Source of the DNA: Schlegelella_A sp963778525
Lineage (GTDB): Bacteria; Pseudomonadota; Gammaproteobacteria; Burkholderiales; Burkholderiaceae_C
Length of the DNA: 64,000 nt
Assembly (NCBI GenBank): GCA_963778525.1
Contig: CAVZUJ010000003.1
Location: forward strand, 101,094-165,093
Reading direction: 5' to 3'
The position numbers were made by a program, and so were the translations under genes. Position 1 is the stretch's first letter. Each line of letters opens with the position of its first letter. The notes beneath the pieces are model-generated. The model searched no databases. It had not been told where the DNA came from and saw only the letters and a program-made list of their open reading frames with translations. This document shows, one piece after another, positions 10,368 to 19,475 of this stretch.

Positions 10368-11009
10368 GTGCCAGTCTCCTTTTTCGGGACGGCGTCGCCA
10401 GCCGCTCGGCGGCGCCGGCTTTTCCGCCTTCGGCTTGGGCGGCCGGGCGTTGATCTTCATCATCGCCCGCTCCATCTCGCCCGCAAGAAGCAGGTCGACG
10501 CCCGAGAGCGATTGCTCGATGCTTTTCTCGATCTCGTCGCGTTGTTCGGCCGAAGGCTTCTTCAGCACGTAGTTGATGACCTCGGACTTGACCCCCGGAT
10601 GCCCGATGCCCAGGCGCAAGCGCCAGTAGTCGGCCGTGCCGAGCTGGGCGTGGATGTCCTTCAGCCCGTTGTGCCCGGCCGGCGAGCCGCCGAGCTTGAG
10701 CTTGGCGTGCCCGGGCATGAGGTCGAGCTCGTCGTGGACGACGAGGATCTCGGCCGGCTCGATCTTGAAGAAGCGCGCCAGCGCCGCCACCGACTTGCCC
10801 GAGAGGTTCATGAAGGTCGTGGGCTCGAGCAACCAGAGCGGCTGCCCGCCGACGTTCGCCTTCGCCGCCAGGCCGAAGTAGCCGCGCTCGGGATTCAGGT
10901 TCACGCGCAGGTGCCGCGCCAGCGCATCGACGAACCAGAAGCCCGCGTTGTGGCGCGTCGCTGCGTATTCGGGTCCGGGGTTGCCGAGACCGGCGATCAA
11001 TCGAATCAT
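9960..11009 (-). CDS. pth: peptidyl-tRNA hydrolase, open frame continuing into the next gene
   Basis: Pth cleaves peptidyl-tRNA to recycle tRNAs. The ATG at 11009 gives MIRLIAGLGNPGPEYAATRHN with the catalytic His; FMNLSGKSV, VVHDELDLMPGHAKLKLGGS and AGHNGLKDI follow. The enzyme proper should end near 10390 (about 205 residues, ending in a lysine- and proline-rich tail), but no stop appears before the downstream DUF4124-like gene, giving a 349-residue frame to 9960. It follows rplY on the same strand, separated from it by a terminator at 11039-11062. Confidence 0.85.
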   Translation of the reverse strand: MIRLIAGLGNPGPEYAATRHNAGFWFVDALARHLRVNLNPERGYFGLAAKANVGGQPLWLLEPTTFMNLSGKSVAALARFFKIEPAEILVVHDELDLMPGHAKLKLGGSPAGHNGLKDIHAQLGTADYWRLRLGIGHPGVKSEVINYVLKKPSAEQRDEIEKSIEQSLSGVDLLLAGEMERAMMKINARPPKPKAEKPAPPSGWRRRPEKGDWHMKFPFLVLAAACLASSGASAQTVYRCGNEYTRAPCADGKLLEVGDPVTAERTAQAREAARREALLGEAMARDRRAEAAAFHPTMAANIGPAPRHAAAAEPDKKQAKAKTKKKRPADTSIDGDFIARVPKAKAPAS

Positions 11010-11038
11010 GGTGCGCAATTATCGAGGCGAGCGCGCAA

Positions 11039-11062
11039 GAAAAAGCCCCGCAGAAGCGGGGC
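11039..11062 (-). terminator. rho-independent terminator after rplY
   Basis: On the minus strand a seven-pair perfect stem (GCCCCGC / GCGGGGC) with a four-base loop is followed by TTTTT. It begins 26 bases after the rplY stop and precedes pth, so it separates prs-rplY from pth at least in part. Confidence 0.85.
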
Positions 11063-11088
11063 CCGGATTCACACCTTGGAGGTGAGGA

Positions 11089-11760
11089 TCACTTCTTGTT
11101 CTGCTTTTCGTTCTTCTTCGGCTTGACCTTCTCCGCCGGGGCCGCGGTGACAACGGGGGCACCCGCGGCAGCTGCCGCTGCGGCCGGCGCTTCTTCTTCC
11201 TCGGCCGCCTGGACGTTGGCCGAGACGATCACCGGGTTCGGCTTGCCGTGCGTCACGACCTTGATGCCGGCGTCGAGCTTGATGTCGCTCACGTGCAGCG
11301 ACTGGCCCTTGGTGAGCTCGCCGAGATCAACGGTGATGAAGCTCGGCAGCTGCGCCGCCAGGCACTGGATGTTGAGCTCGTTGACGACGTGGTTGACGAC
11401 GCAGCCATCGGTCTTCACCGCCACCGAGTTCTCCTCGTTGACGTAGTGCAGCGGCACCTTCTTCGTGATCTTGGTGGTGGCATCGACACGCTGGAAGTCG
11501 ATGTGCAGCACGATCGGCCGGAACGGATGCATCTGGTAGTCGCGCAGCAGCACCTGTTCGGTCTTGCCGCCCAGCTCCATGTCCAGCAGCGACGAGTGGA
11601 ACGCCTCTTTCTTCAGGGCGAAGAAAAGGGAGTTGTGATCGAGCTCGATCATGGACGGCGTGCCGGCTCCATAGACGATCCCGGGGACTTTTTGCGCATT
11701 GCGCAGGCGGCGGCTCGCTCCGGTCCCCTGCAACGTGCGCTCGTAAGCGGTGAATTTCAT
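11089..11760 (-). CDS. rplY: 50S ribosomal protein L25/general stress protein Ctc
   Basis: This is the long, Ctc-type bL25 that binds 5S rRNA. Residues 1-95 (MKFTAYERTLQGTGASRRLR to LLRDYQMHPFRPIVLHIDF) form the L25 domain; the C-terminal beta domain follows to about residue 190. A tail rich in Ala and then Lys (VKPKKNEKQNKK) closes the 223-residue protein. The order prs-rplY-pth is typical of betaproteobacteria. Confidence 0.93.
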   Translation of the reverse strand: MKFTAYERTLQGTGASRRLRNAQKVPGIVYGAGTPSMIELDHNSLFFALKKEAFHSSLLDMELGGKTEQVLLRDYQMHPFRPIVLHIDFQRVDATTKITKKVPLHYVNEENSVAVKTDGCVVNHVVNELNIQCLAAQLPSFITVDLGELTKGQSLHVSDIKLDAGIKVVTHGKPNPVIVSANVQAAEEEEAPAAAAAAAGAPVVTAAPAEKVKPKKNEKQNKK

Positions 11761-11830
11761 GACGACTCCAAAAGATGAAGGCCCGCGACCAGGCTCTTCG
11801 ATAAAACGGGACGAAGCCCCGCAACCTGAA

Positions 11831-11851
11831 GGGCCTCGCGAAGCGAGGCCC
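11831..11851 (-). terminator. hairpin between prs and rplY
   Basis: A perfect nine-pair inverted repeat (GGGCCTCGC / GCGAGGCCC, three-base loop) sits 9 bases past the prs stop. No T-run follows on the minus strand, so it may be a weak terminator, an attenuator, or an RNA 3'-end stabiliser that lets rplY be read from the prs promoter. Confidence 0.5.
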
Positions 11852-11860
11852 GCTGTCCTG

Positions 11861-12823
11861 TTAGAAATTACTGTTCTGTTCGGCGAAGAGGGAGGTCACC
11901 GATTCGCCGTCCGAGATGCGGCGGATCGTTTCGGCGAACAGGAAGGCCACCGAGAGCTGGCGCACCTTGGGGCAACGCTTGCCGGCTTCGCCGAGCGGGA
12001 TCGTGTCGGTGACCACCACCTCGTCGAGCTTGGATGCCTGGATGCGCTCGATCGCCGGGCCCGAGAACACGGCGTGCGTGCAGTACGAGTAGACCTTCTT
12101 GGCGCCGCGTTCCTTCAGCACGTCGGCGGCCTTCACGAGCGTGCCGGCGGTGTCGATCATGTCGTCCATGATCACGCAGTTGCGGCCTTCGATATCGCCG
12201 ATGACGTGCATCACTTCCGAGACGTTGGCCTTCGGCCGGCGCTTGTCGATGATGGCCAGGTCGCAGCCGGCCTGCTTGGCCAGGGCGCGCGCCCGCACGA
12301 CCCCGCCGACGTCGGGCGACACGACCACCAGGTCGTCGTAGCGCTTGCTCTGCAGGTCGGAGAGCAGCACCGGCGAGGCGTAGATGTTGTCGACCGGGAT
12401 GTTGAAGAAGCCCTGGATCTGGTCGGCGTGCAGGTCCATCGTCAGCAGCCGCTCGACACCGACCGCTTCGAGCAGGTTGGCGACGACCTTGGCGCTGATC
12501 GGCACGCGCGTCGAGCGCGGTCGCCGGTCTTGCCGGGCATAGCCGAAATACGGGATCACGGCGGTGACCCTGCGGGCCGAGGCGCGTTTGAGCGCGTCGA
12601 CCATGATGCAGAGCTCCATCAGGTTCTCGTTCGTCGGCGAGCAGGTCGGCTGGACCACGAAGATGTCGCGCGCCCGCACGTTCTGCTCGATCTCGACGTC
12701 GACCTCACCGTCGGAGAAGCGCGCGACCTTGGCCTTGCCCAGGCCGATCGACAGGTGCGTGGCGATGTCCTGCGCCAGCGCCGGATTCGCATTGCCCGTG
12801 AACAGAACGGTGTTGAACAGCAC
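11861..12823 (-). CDS. prs: ribose-phosphate pyrophosphokinase
   Basis: Prs makes PRPP from ribose 5-phosphate and ATP, feeding purine, pyrimidine, NAD and histidine synthesis. The GTG start gives MLFNTVLFTGNANPALAQDI. Motifs include FSDGEVDVEIEQNVRARD, PYFGYARQDR, TMDLHADQIQGFF and the PRPP-binding VIMDDMIDTAGTL. The length, 320 residues, is normal for the class I enzyme. It lies downstream of tRNA-Gln on the same strand, an arrangement common in betaproteobacteria. Confidence 0.95.
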   Translation of the reverse strand: MLFNTVLFTGNANPALAQDIATHLSIGLGKAKVARFSDGEVDVEIEQNVRARDIFVVQPTCSPTNENLMELCIMVDALKRASARRVTAVIPYFGYARQDRRPRSTRVPISAKVVANLLEAVGVERLLTMDLHADQIQGFFNIPVDNIYASPVLLSDLQSKRYDDLVVVSPDVGGVVRARALAKQAGCDLAIIDKRRPKANVSEVMHVIGDIEGRNCVIMDDMIDTAGTLVKAADVLKERGAKKVYSYCTHAVFSGPAIERIQASKLDEVVVTDTIPLGEAGKRCPKVRQLSVAFLFAETIRRISDGESVTSLFAEQNSNF

Positions 12824-12889
12824 GGCGACTTTCGTGAGCGAGACTTCTAGTGACCAGCGGCTGGCGCTTCGGCTCAGCGCCGCAAAGTT

Positions 12890-12966
12890 TGGCAGGGGAA
12901 GAAGGATTCGAACCTTCGCATGTCGGAATCAAAATCCGATGCCTTAACCAGCTTGGCGACTCCCCT
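12890..12966 (-). tRNA. tRNA-Gln (TTG anticodon)
   Basis: On the minus strand the acceptor AGGGGAG pairs with TTCCCCT, followed by discriminator G and an encoded CCA. The anticodon loop is TTTTGAT inside a CGGAT/TTCCG-type stem, giving anticodon TTG (Gln). The T arm has GGTTCGAATCC. The length is 77 bases. Confidence 0.92.
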
Positions 12967-13003
12967 ACACCGGTTCGCGGCTCGCGCCGCGCACCTTCAA
13001 CCG

Positions 13004-13933
13004 TCAGCCCTCGCGGCCGGCCCAGCCAGCGAGCGGGTGCTGCTCCAGGGAGCGGCACATCCGGCTCGACCAGCCTCGAGGCCAATCGCTCGGCATCGCT
13101 GCCGAGGGCACCGAACCTTCGCCCGCTGTGGCTGCCCGCGCGAAGACCGCGCTTCCCGAGCCCGTCATGCGGCTGTTGCCGAAGGCGGCGAGAAGCCCGG
13201 CCGCGGCGCGTGCGACATCGGGGCAAAGCGCTTCGGCGGCAGGCTGAAGATCGTTGCGCCCGAAACCGACGGCGAGTTCCGGCTCGGAATCCTTCGGCTC
13301 TGCGGGCCCGTTCAGCGAGCGGCGCGCGGCCTCGGGAAAGCCCGCAATTCTAGCAGCCTCGACGGTTTCGGCCAGCTTCGGGCTGGCGAAGATGTCGCGG
13401 GTGGCCAGGCCGGCCTCAGGCTTGACGACGGCGAACCACGAGGATGCGACGACCACGGGCGTCAGGCGCTCGCCGATACCGCCGACTCGCGCCGGCGTCC
13501 CGCCGAGGAAAAACGGCACGTCGGCGCCCAGCGCCAGGCCGATCGGCAGCAGGCGCGCCAGCGGCCAGTCGAGGCCCCACAGCCGGTTGAGCGCGAGCAG
13601 GGTCGTGGCCGCATCCGAGCTGCCGCCGCCCAGGCCGGCGCCCGAGGGCACGCGCTTGGCGATCGAGATGTCGGCGCCGAGCGGCGTCGCTGCGGCGCGC
13701 TGCAGCGCGTTCGCCGCGCGCAGGCAGAGGTCGTCGGTCGGGAGAGGGTCACCGAGGTCATGGCGGGCCAAGGCGCCGTCGCTGCGCCGCTCGAAGTGCA
13801 GGGTGTCGCACCAGTCGATCGGCACCATCACCGAATCGATCAGGTGATAGCCATCGGCGCGCTTGCCGACGACGTGCAGAAAGAGATTGAGCTTGGCCGG
13901 TGCCGGCACGTCGAACAAGGATCGGATCGCCAT
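13004..13933 (-). CDS. ispE: 4-diphosphocytidyl-2-C-methyl-D-erythritol kinase
   Basis: IspE is the GHMP kinase of the non-mevalonate isoprenoid pathway. MAIRSLFDVPAPAKLNLFLHVVGKR carries the substrate-binding start, KRVPSGAGLGGGSSDAATTL is the ATP-binding glycine loop and SRMTGSGSAVFA the third motif. The C-terminus is a weaker match, but LEQHPLAGWAG is still family-like. The ATG at 13933 is one base from the lolB stop, so the two are co-translated. The length is 309 residues. Confidence 0.92.
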   Translation of the reverse strand: MAIRSLFDVPAPAKLNLFLHVVGKRADGYHLIDSVMVPIDWCDTLHFERRSDGALARHDLGDPLPTDDLCLRAANALQRAAATPLGADISIAKRVPSGAGLGGGSSDAATTLLALNRLWGLDWPLARLLPIGLALGADVPFFLGGTPARVGGIGERLTPVVVASSWFAVVKPEAGLATRDIFASPKLAETVEAARIAGFPEAARRSLNGPAEPKDSEPELAVGFGRNDLQPAAEALCPDVARAAAGLLAAFGNSRMTGSGSAVFARAATAGEGSVPSAAMPSDWPRGWSSRMCRSLEQHPLAGWAGREG

Positions 13934-13934
13934 C

Positions 13935-14519
13935 TCAGCTCCGGTCGAGCTGGATGCGGACGGTGACAGCCGGCGCCGGCGCTGCCCGCGTGGCCAGGAC
14001 CGCACCGTCCGAAAAACGCGCCAGGTCCACCGACCAGCCGAGCTGCTCGAAGCCGGCGCCGTTCGCGGCCGGCCGGCTCGGCGCATCGGCCCAGGGCCGA
14101 CCACGCAGCCAGTCGAACCAGGCCTCGATCGGCACGCTTTCGCCGAGCGCCTCGCGGGTCAGCGTCTCGAGATCGGCGAAGCGGCGCGTGCCCTGCGGCG
14201 TCATGAGCAGCACCTCGCCCGGTGTCCAGCGGGCCTGCGCGAGCATGCTGCCGAGCGGCGTCGACAAGCCCAGCGCGCCGGATCGGGGGTTGCCGCGCAG
14301 GTCGAAAGCGGCCGAGAAGGCGCGCGCCGGCGCCATGCCATCGGCGTCGACACGCAGGGCGAGCCGGCCGGACAGGGACTCCCCGGTGGCCGCCGGGGCA
14401 AGCGGGGCCACGATTGCGCAGCCGGATGCCACGAGGACCGCGACCAGCGCGAGGCCGAGCGCGGCCCGTCGCCAGGCGACCGATCCGATCGATGCGGCCG
14501 CGCGGCCGCCGCGCTTCAC
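13935..14519 (-). CDS. lolB: outer-membrane lipoprotein LolB
   Basis: LolB accepts lipoproteins from LolA and inserts them into the outer membrane. The GTG start at 14519 overlaps the TGA of the upstream TPR gene. A signal peptide ends in the lipobox ASGC near residue 30. Family features are SGRLALRVD, a hydrophobic core, QARWTPGEVLLMTPQG and EAWFDWLRGRPW. The protein has 194 residues, ending one base before the ispE start. The frame stays open upstream by chance; the real gene is the short one. Confidence 0.87.
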   Translation of the reverse strand: MKRGGRAAASIGSVAWRRAALGLALVAVLVASGCAIVAPLAPAATGESLSGRLALRVDADGMAPARAFSAAFDLRGNPRSGALGLSTPLGSMLAQARWTPGEVLLMTPQGTRRFADLETLTREALGESVPIEAWFDWLRGRPWADAPSRPAANGAGFEQLGWSVDLARFSDGAVLATRAAPAPAVTVRIQLDRS

Positions 14520-16339
14520 AGATCGACGCGCAGCCGCGCCAGGGTTTCGCGCAGCACGTCGTTCGTGGCGTCGCGCGAGCGGCCCTCGCGCCAGACCCGG
14601 CGCGCCTCGTCGGTCTTGCCGTCGCTCCACAGCACTTCGCCGAGATGCGCCGCGATTTCCGGGTCGGGCCGCGACTGGTAGGCCACGCGCAGCAACCGGA
14701 TCGCCTCGTCGCGATTGCCGAGGCGGTATTCGACCCAGCCCATGCTGTCGGTGATGAAGGGCTCGCCGGGGCTCAGCTCGAGCGCTTTCTGGATCAGCTG
14801 GCGCGCCTCCGGCAGGCGGATCTTCCGATCGGCCAGGGAATAGCCAAGCGCGTTGTAGGCATGCTGATGGTTCGGCTTCAGCTCGATCACCCGGCGCAGC
14901 AGGCGCTCCATGTCGTCGAGGCGATTCAGCTTCTCGTCGATCATGGCCTGCTCGTAGAGCAGATCGGTGTCGTCCGGAAAGGCCTTGTTCGCTTGCGCCA
15001 GCACCTTCTCGGCCTCGCTCCACTGCTTGGCCTCGCGCAACAGCTCGGCTTCGGCGAGGAGCTTGGCGCGCGCATCGGTGCTGGTGCGCTCGGGCACGCG
15101 ACGGATAAGCTCGCGCGCATCGGCCATCCGGCCCTGCTTGGCGAGCAGCGAGGCCCGCCGCGATTGCACCTCGAGGGCCCGTTGCGAATCGTCGATCTTG
15201 GCCAGCCAGCGTTCGGCGCCGGGCAGGTCGCCTTGCTCTTCCGAAGCCTGCGAAAGGAGCAGCCAGGCCTGCGTCAGCGCGGCACTCGAGGTGGACGGCG
15301 TGTCGTCGTCGTCCTCGTCGTCCGCTGCCGGCGCTACCGGTGGCGTCGGCGCTGCGCCGAACGTGACAGGCGCGCCATTTTCGACGAGGCGCACATAGGT
15401 CTCGAGCGCTTTCGTCGCTTCCTGCGGTCGCTTCAGCTCGAGGTCGAGTGCGCCGAGGGTGAGCCAGGGCGGCGCGAGGTTGGGGTCGCTCTGGGTCAGG
15501 GCCACGGCCTGCAGCGCCGCATCGGCGATCCGCTGCGACGCCGCCAGGGTGCGGACGTAGAGCAGACGCACCGCCGGGCTGGAAGGCGGCGTCGCGATAC
15601 GGGTGATGACGATCGCTTCGGCCGCCGGCGTGGCGGGGAGCATGTCGAGAGCCAGGAAGGCCGGCGCATCGGCCTTGGGATCGTTGGCCGCGGCACGCTG
15701 CGCGTAGTCGAGCGCCTTGGCCGTGTCGCCGGCGGCGAGCCAGCCGCGACCCGACGCCACCAGCGCCGAGGTGCGGGTTTCCGGATCGGCCGCGAAGGGC
15801 TTCATCGTGCGCTCGATGAGCGCGGCGGCGCCGGCCCGGTCGGCGCTGCGGCCGAGAAAGCGCGGGATGGCTTCGATCATCGCCGGCAACGCCGGGCGCG
15901 GCGCCTGCTTGAGCAAGGTGCTCAGTGGTTCGTCGGCTTCGCCGACGCGGTTGAGCGCGACCAGCAGCTGCACCTGGTAGCGCAGCGCCTCCTGCGACTC
16001 CGGGATGGCCTGGCGCCAGGCCAGGACAACGCCGAGCGCCTGCTCGCCGGCGCGCGCCTGCAAGGCGATCTCGGTGACCCGACGGAACAGGGCCTCGTCC
16101 TTGGCGCGCTTGGCGGCATCGAGCAGCAACTGGAAGGCGGTGGCCGTGTCGCCGTTGCGCAGCTCGATCTCGCCCAGCAGCAGCTGATAGAAAAGCGGTG
16201 CATCGAGACCGGAGCTCGCGACCGGCGCATTCGAGCTGGCCGCAACGGCGGCAAGCGCGGGACCCGCAGTGCACGCAAGCAGCGCCAGCGCGAAACCCGA
16301 GACACGGCCGGGCGCGGAACGAAGATTGAACGCCGGCAT
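14516..16339 (-). CDS. tetratricopeptide repeat protein, exported
   Basis: This is a 607-residue protein with an N-terminal signal peptide (LALLACTAGPALAA) and many TPR units, clearest toward the C-terminus (HAYNALGYSLADRKIRLPEA, SMGWVEYRLGNRDEAIRLL). An acidic, low-complexity insert (DDEDDDD near residue 335) splits the repeat solenoid. The ATG at 16339 follows GAGG; a TTG two codons upstream is less likely. In betaproteobacteria this gene regularly precedes lolB and ispE, but its function is not established. It is divergent from mutM. Confidence 0.8.
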   Translation of the reverse strand: MPAFNLRSAPGRVSGFALALLACTAGPALAAVAASSNAPVASSGLDAPLFYQLLLGEIELRNGDTATAFQLLLDAAKRAKDEALFRRVTEIALQARAGEQALGVVLAWRQAIPESQEALRYQVQLLVALNRVGEADEPLSTLLKQAPRPALPAMIEAIPRFLGRSADRAGAAALIERTMKPFAADPETRTSALVASGRGWLAAGDTAKALDYAQRAAANDPKADAPAFLALDMLPATPAAEAIVITRIATPPSSPAVRLLYVRTLAASQRIADAALQAVALTQSDPNLAPPWLTLGALDLELKRPQEATKALETYVRLVENGAPVTFGAAPTPPVAPAADDEDDDDTPSTSSAALTQAWLLLSQASEEQGDLPGAERWLAKIDDSQRALEVQSRRASLLAKQGRMADARELIRRVPERTSTDARAKLLAEAELLREAKQWSEAEKVLAQANKAFPDDTDLLYEQAMIDEKLNRLDDMERLLRRVIELKPNHQHAYNALGYSLADRKIRLPEARQLIQKALELSPGEPFITDSMGWVEYRLGNRDEAIRLLRVAYQSRPDPEIAAHLGEVLWSDGKTDEARRVWREGRSRDATNDVLRETLARLRVDL

Positions 16340-16508
16340 CGACAACTCCTCTGGCGGAAAATGATTCTAGTGTGGCGCTTGTGCGCCGACACGGAACGAC
16401 GCGCGCAGGAAGACCTCGGCAACGGGTCCGATCGCCCTGGCTCGTGATAATTCCCCGCACCGGTGCGCAAAGTCCTGTGGCACCGGTTCCAACCGCCACT
16501 TTTTTCTG

Positions 16509-17321
16509 ATGCCCGAGCTGCCCGAGGTCGAGGTCACGCGTCTCAGCTTTGCCGACCGCATCGAGGGCGCGCGCGTCACCGGCGTGCGCCTTGGCAAGCC
16601 GCTGCGCTGGCCGCTCGGCAGCGATCCGCAGGCACTGGTCGATCAGACCGTCGGCAGCGTCACGCGGCGCGGCAAATACCTTTGGCTGCCGCTGCAGCGC
16701 GGCGGCCTGCTGATGCATCTCGGCATGTCGGGCTCGCTGGCCTTCGGCGAGATGTCGGCACCCGGCGCGCACGATCACTTCGATCTCGTCACCGACCGCG
16801 GCACCTTGCGCCTCACCGACCCGCGCCGTTTCGGCGCCGTCGTGTGGTCGCCATCGATCGATTCGGACCCGGCGGCCAAGCTGCTCGCGCGACTGGGCGT
16901 CGAGCCTTTCGATCCGAAGTTCGACGGCGCCCATCTTTACGCGGCTTTGCATAGGCGCAAGGTGCCGATCAAGCAGGCATTGCTCGGCGGCGAGATCGTG
17001 GTGGGCGCCGGCAACATCTACGCCTGCGAGGCACTTTTCGAGGCCGGCATCGACCCACGCACGCGCAGCGACCGCATCAGCCGGCCGCGTGCCGACCGGC
17101 TGGCCGCGGCGATCCGGACCACGCTGGCACGCGCACTCGGGCTCGGCGGCTCGACGCTGCGCGATTTTCGCGACGCGCACGGCGCCGCCGGTGCCTTCCA
17201 GCTGCAGGCGAAGGTCTACGGTCGCGCCGGCCAGAGCTGCGTGCGTGGCGACGGCAAGGTCCGGCGCATCGTGCAGACCGGTCGGGCCACCTTTTTCTGC
17301 CCCGCTTGCCAACGTCGCTGA
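16509..17321 (+). CDS. mutM: formamidopyrimidine-DNA glycosylase
   Basis: MutM/Fpg excises 8-oxoguanine and formamidopyrimidines. MPELPEVEVTRL has the catalytic Pro2 and Glu3; GGLLMHLGMSGSL, VGAGNIYACEALF and the H2TH region follow. The 270-residue length is normal. The C-terminal zinc finger is odd: RATFFCPACQ supplies one cysteine pair, but the first pair reads SCVRGDG, with Gly where the second Cys is expected. This could be a substitution or a base error; the neighbouring sequence shows no frame damage. Confidence 0.9.
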   Translation: MPELPEVEVTRLSFADRIEGARVTGVRLGKPLRWPLGSDPQALVDQTVGSVTRRGKYLWLPLQRGGLLMHLGMSGSLAFGEMSAPGAHDHFDLVTDRGTLRLTDPRRFGAVVWSPSIDSDPAAKLLARLGVEPFDPKFDGAHLYAALHRRKVPIKQALLGGEIVVGAGNIYACEALFEAGIDPRTRSDRISRPRADRLAAAIRTTLARALGLGGSTLRDFRDAHGAAGAFQLQAKVYGRAGQSCVRGDGKVRRIVQTGRATFFCPACQRR

Positions 17322-17434
17322 CGCGCCTGCCTGCGGCGTGCAAAACGTCCCGCATGGCGTGTGAGCAAACGTGTCGCGCGGGCATCAATTCACGGCTGCT
17401 GCGCTAGGATGGCCCGTGGCTTGGCCACACCCTC

Positions 17435-19450
17435 ATGACACCTTCGTTCGCCAATAGTCTCGACGCCCTCGGCGGCTGGCGCGCCGCGCTCGGCGAACGG
17501 CTGGATGCGCTCGCCAGGTACCTTGCCGAGCATGATCTGGCGCACGGTCCGGCGACCGAGCACCTCGACGCCTTGCGCGAGCGGCTCGGCAACGAGAAGC
17601 TCGTGGTGGCCTTCGTGGCCGAGTTTTCGCGCGGCAAGTCCGAGCTCATCAACGCCATCTTCTTCGCCGACACCGGCCGGCGCATCCTGCCGGCGACTCC
17701 GGGGCGCACGACGATGTGCCCGGTGGAGCTGGGCTGGAACGGCGCCGAGCCGCCATCGCTGATGCTGTTGCCGATCGAGACGCGGCTCGAGGGCCTGGCC
17801 CTCGGCGAGCTGCGGGCTCAGCCGCGCGCCTGGCGCCGCCTCGAGCTCGACGTCGACAACGCCGATCAGCTCGCCAATTCGCTCGTCGAGGTGACGCGAA
17901 CCGAGTGGGTGACCGAAGAGCAGGCACGCGCGCTCGGCTTCTGGGACGACGAGCAGCCCGACGACAATCCGCCGCGCAACGACGAGGGCAAGGTCGAGGT
18001 GCCGGCCTGGCGCCATGCGCTCATCAACTACCCGCATCCGCTCCTGCGCCAAGGCCTGGTCGTGCTCGATACGCCGGGCCTGAACGCGATCGGCGCCGAG
18101 CCCGAGCTGACCTTGAGCCTCCTGCCGTCGGCGCATGCCACGGTCTTCATTCTCGGTGCCGATACCGGCGTCACCAAGTCCGACCTGGCGATCTGGCGCG
18201 ACCACCTCGGCGCGCACGCACCGACCCGCTTCGTCGTGCTGAACAAGATCGACACGCTCGAGGATCCCCTGGCCACCGTGGCCCAGGTCGAGGCGCAGAT
18301 CGTGTCGCAGCAGCGCGAGACCGCACGCACGCTCGGCATCGCGACGCAACGCGTCTTTCCGATTTCCGCGCGCCAGGCGCTCGCGGCGCGCGTCGCCGGC
18401 GACGAGATGCGGCTGAACGAAAGCCGACTGCCGCTGCTCGAAGCGGCGCTCGGCGCGCAGCTGCTGCCGCAGCGGCGCCAGGTGCTCGAACAGGTAGTGC
18501 AGGAAGGCGCACTGCAGATCGAGAACCAGGTCGTGCGCCACATCGGCGACTCGCGCCGCCAGTTGGCCGAGCAGACGCTCGAGCTGCGCGGCCTGCGCGG
18601 CAAGAACAACGCCAAGGTGCGCTTGATGATCAAGCGCGTCGATGCCGAGACTTCGGAGTTCGAGGAATGCACGACGCTGCTGCAGGCGATGCGCGCCGTG
18701 CACGCGCGCATGCTGAAGGACATGCTCGTCGACCTCTCCTCGGATCGCGTCCGCGACGAGGTCGCCGAGATGCAGAGCTCGATGGGCGGCTCGATCCTCA
18801 ACCTCGGCGCCAAGAAGGCCTTCCTCGCCCTGTGCGAGCGCCTGCGCGAATTGCTCGCCTCGGCGCAGCGCCGCAACAGCGAGATCCGGGAAATGCTCGG
18901 CGCCTCGTTTGCCCGGCTGAATGCCGAGTTCGGCTTCAGCCTGGCGCTCGGCAAGCCGCTCGAGTTCGAGCGCTTCGCAAGCGAGCTGCAGCTCATCGAG
19001 AGCAACTACGTCCAGTACCTCGGCCTGACGCTGGCGCTGCGGCTGGCGCAGCCGAAGTTCATGGAGCAATTCCGCCGGATGCTGATCTCCAAGCTGCGCG
19101 TCGTCTTCGAGAACGCTTCGAGCGAGCTCGAGCTCTGGAACAAGGCAGTCTCGGCGCAGGTCGATTCGCAGCTGCGGGAACGTCGCAAGGCGTTCAAGCG
19201 GCGGCGCGAAACGATGGAAAAGATCCAGAGCGCGGCCGGCGAGCTCGAGGCCCGCATCGAGGAGATCGATACCCAGGACCAGCGCCTGCTGCAGTTCCAG
19301 ACCCGCACCAGTGAGCTTGCCGAAGCCTTGCGCGAGCACGCCTTTGCCGCGCCGATGGCGACCGACGCCGAAGTTCCGCTCGACATTCCGCTCTTCGGCG
19401 ACGAAGTTCCGGTCAGCGACAACGAAGACGCGTTGCAGCGCCAGGCGTGA
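17435..19450 (+). CDS. dynamin-family GTPase
   Basis: This is a large GTPase of 671 residues. The P loop is EFSRGKS at residues 63-69, switch II is LDTPGLNAIG near 210, and the guanine-specificity motif is LNKID near 270. The second half is predicted to be long alpha helices with charged heptads (RAVHARMLKDMLVDL, RRKAFKRRRETMEKIQ), as in bacterial dynamin-like proteins that remodel membranes. It ends shortly before mutY. The specific role is unknown. Confidence 0.8.
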   Translation: MTPSFANSLDALGGWRAALGERLDALARYLAEHDLAHGPATEHLDALRERLGNEKLVVAFVAEFSRGKSELINAIFFADTGRRILPATPGRTTMCPVELGWNGAEPPSLMLLPIETRLEGLALGELRAQPRAWRRLELDVDNADQLANSLVEVTRTEWVTEEQARALGFWDDEQPDDNPPRNDEGKVEVPAWRHALINYPHPLLRQGLVVLDTPGLNAIGAEPELTLSLLPSAHATVFILGADTGVTKSDLAIWRDHLGAHAPTRFVVLNKIDTLEDPLATVAQVEAQIVSQQRETARTLGIATQRVFPISARQALAARVAGDEMRLNESRLPLLEAALGAQLLPQRRQVLEQVVQEGALQIENQVVRHIGDSRRQLAEQTLELRGLRGKNNAKVRLMIKRVDAETSEFEECTTLLQAMRAVHARMLKDMLVDLSSDRVRDEVAEMQSSMGGSILNLGAKKAFLALCERLRELLASAQRRNSEIREMLGASFARLNAEFGFSLALGKPLEFERFASELQLIESNYVQYLGLTLALRLAQPKFMEQFRRMLISKLRVVFENASSELELWNKAVSAQVDSQLRERRKAFKRRRETMEKIQSAAGELEARIEEIDTQDQRLLQFQTRTSELAEALREHAFAAPMATDAEVPLDIPLFGDEVPVSDNEDALQRQA

Positions 19451-19475
19451 GCCGGGGCTCGCGCCGCATGTCGCG

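Noticed and set aside
11831..11851. Strong terminator between prs and rplY
   Set aside because: The stem is good but no T-run follows; kept only as a hairpin with modest confidence.
13935..17312. Very long open frame on the minus strand across ispE/lolB/TPR/mutM
   Set aside because: High GC leaves few stops. Only the lolB part has family motifs; the rest is antisense or out of frame to real genes.
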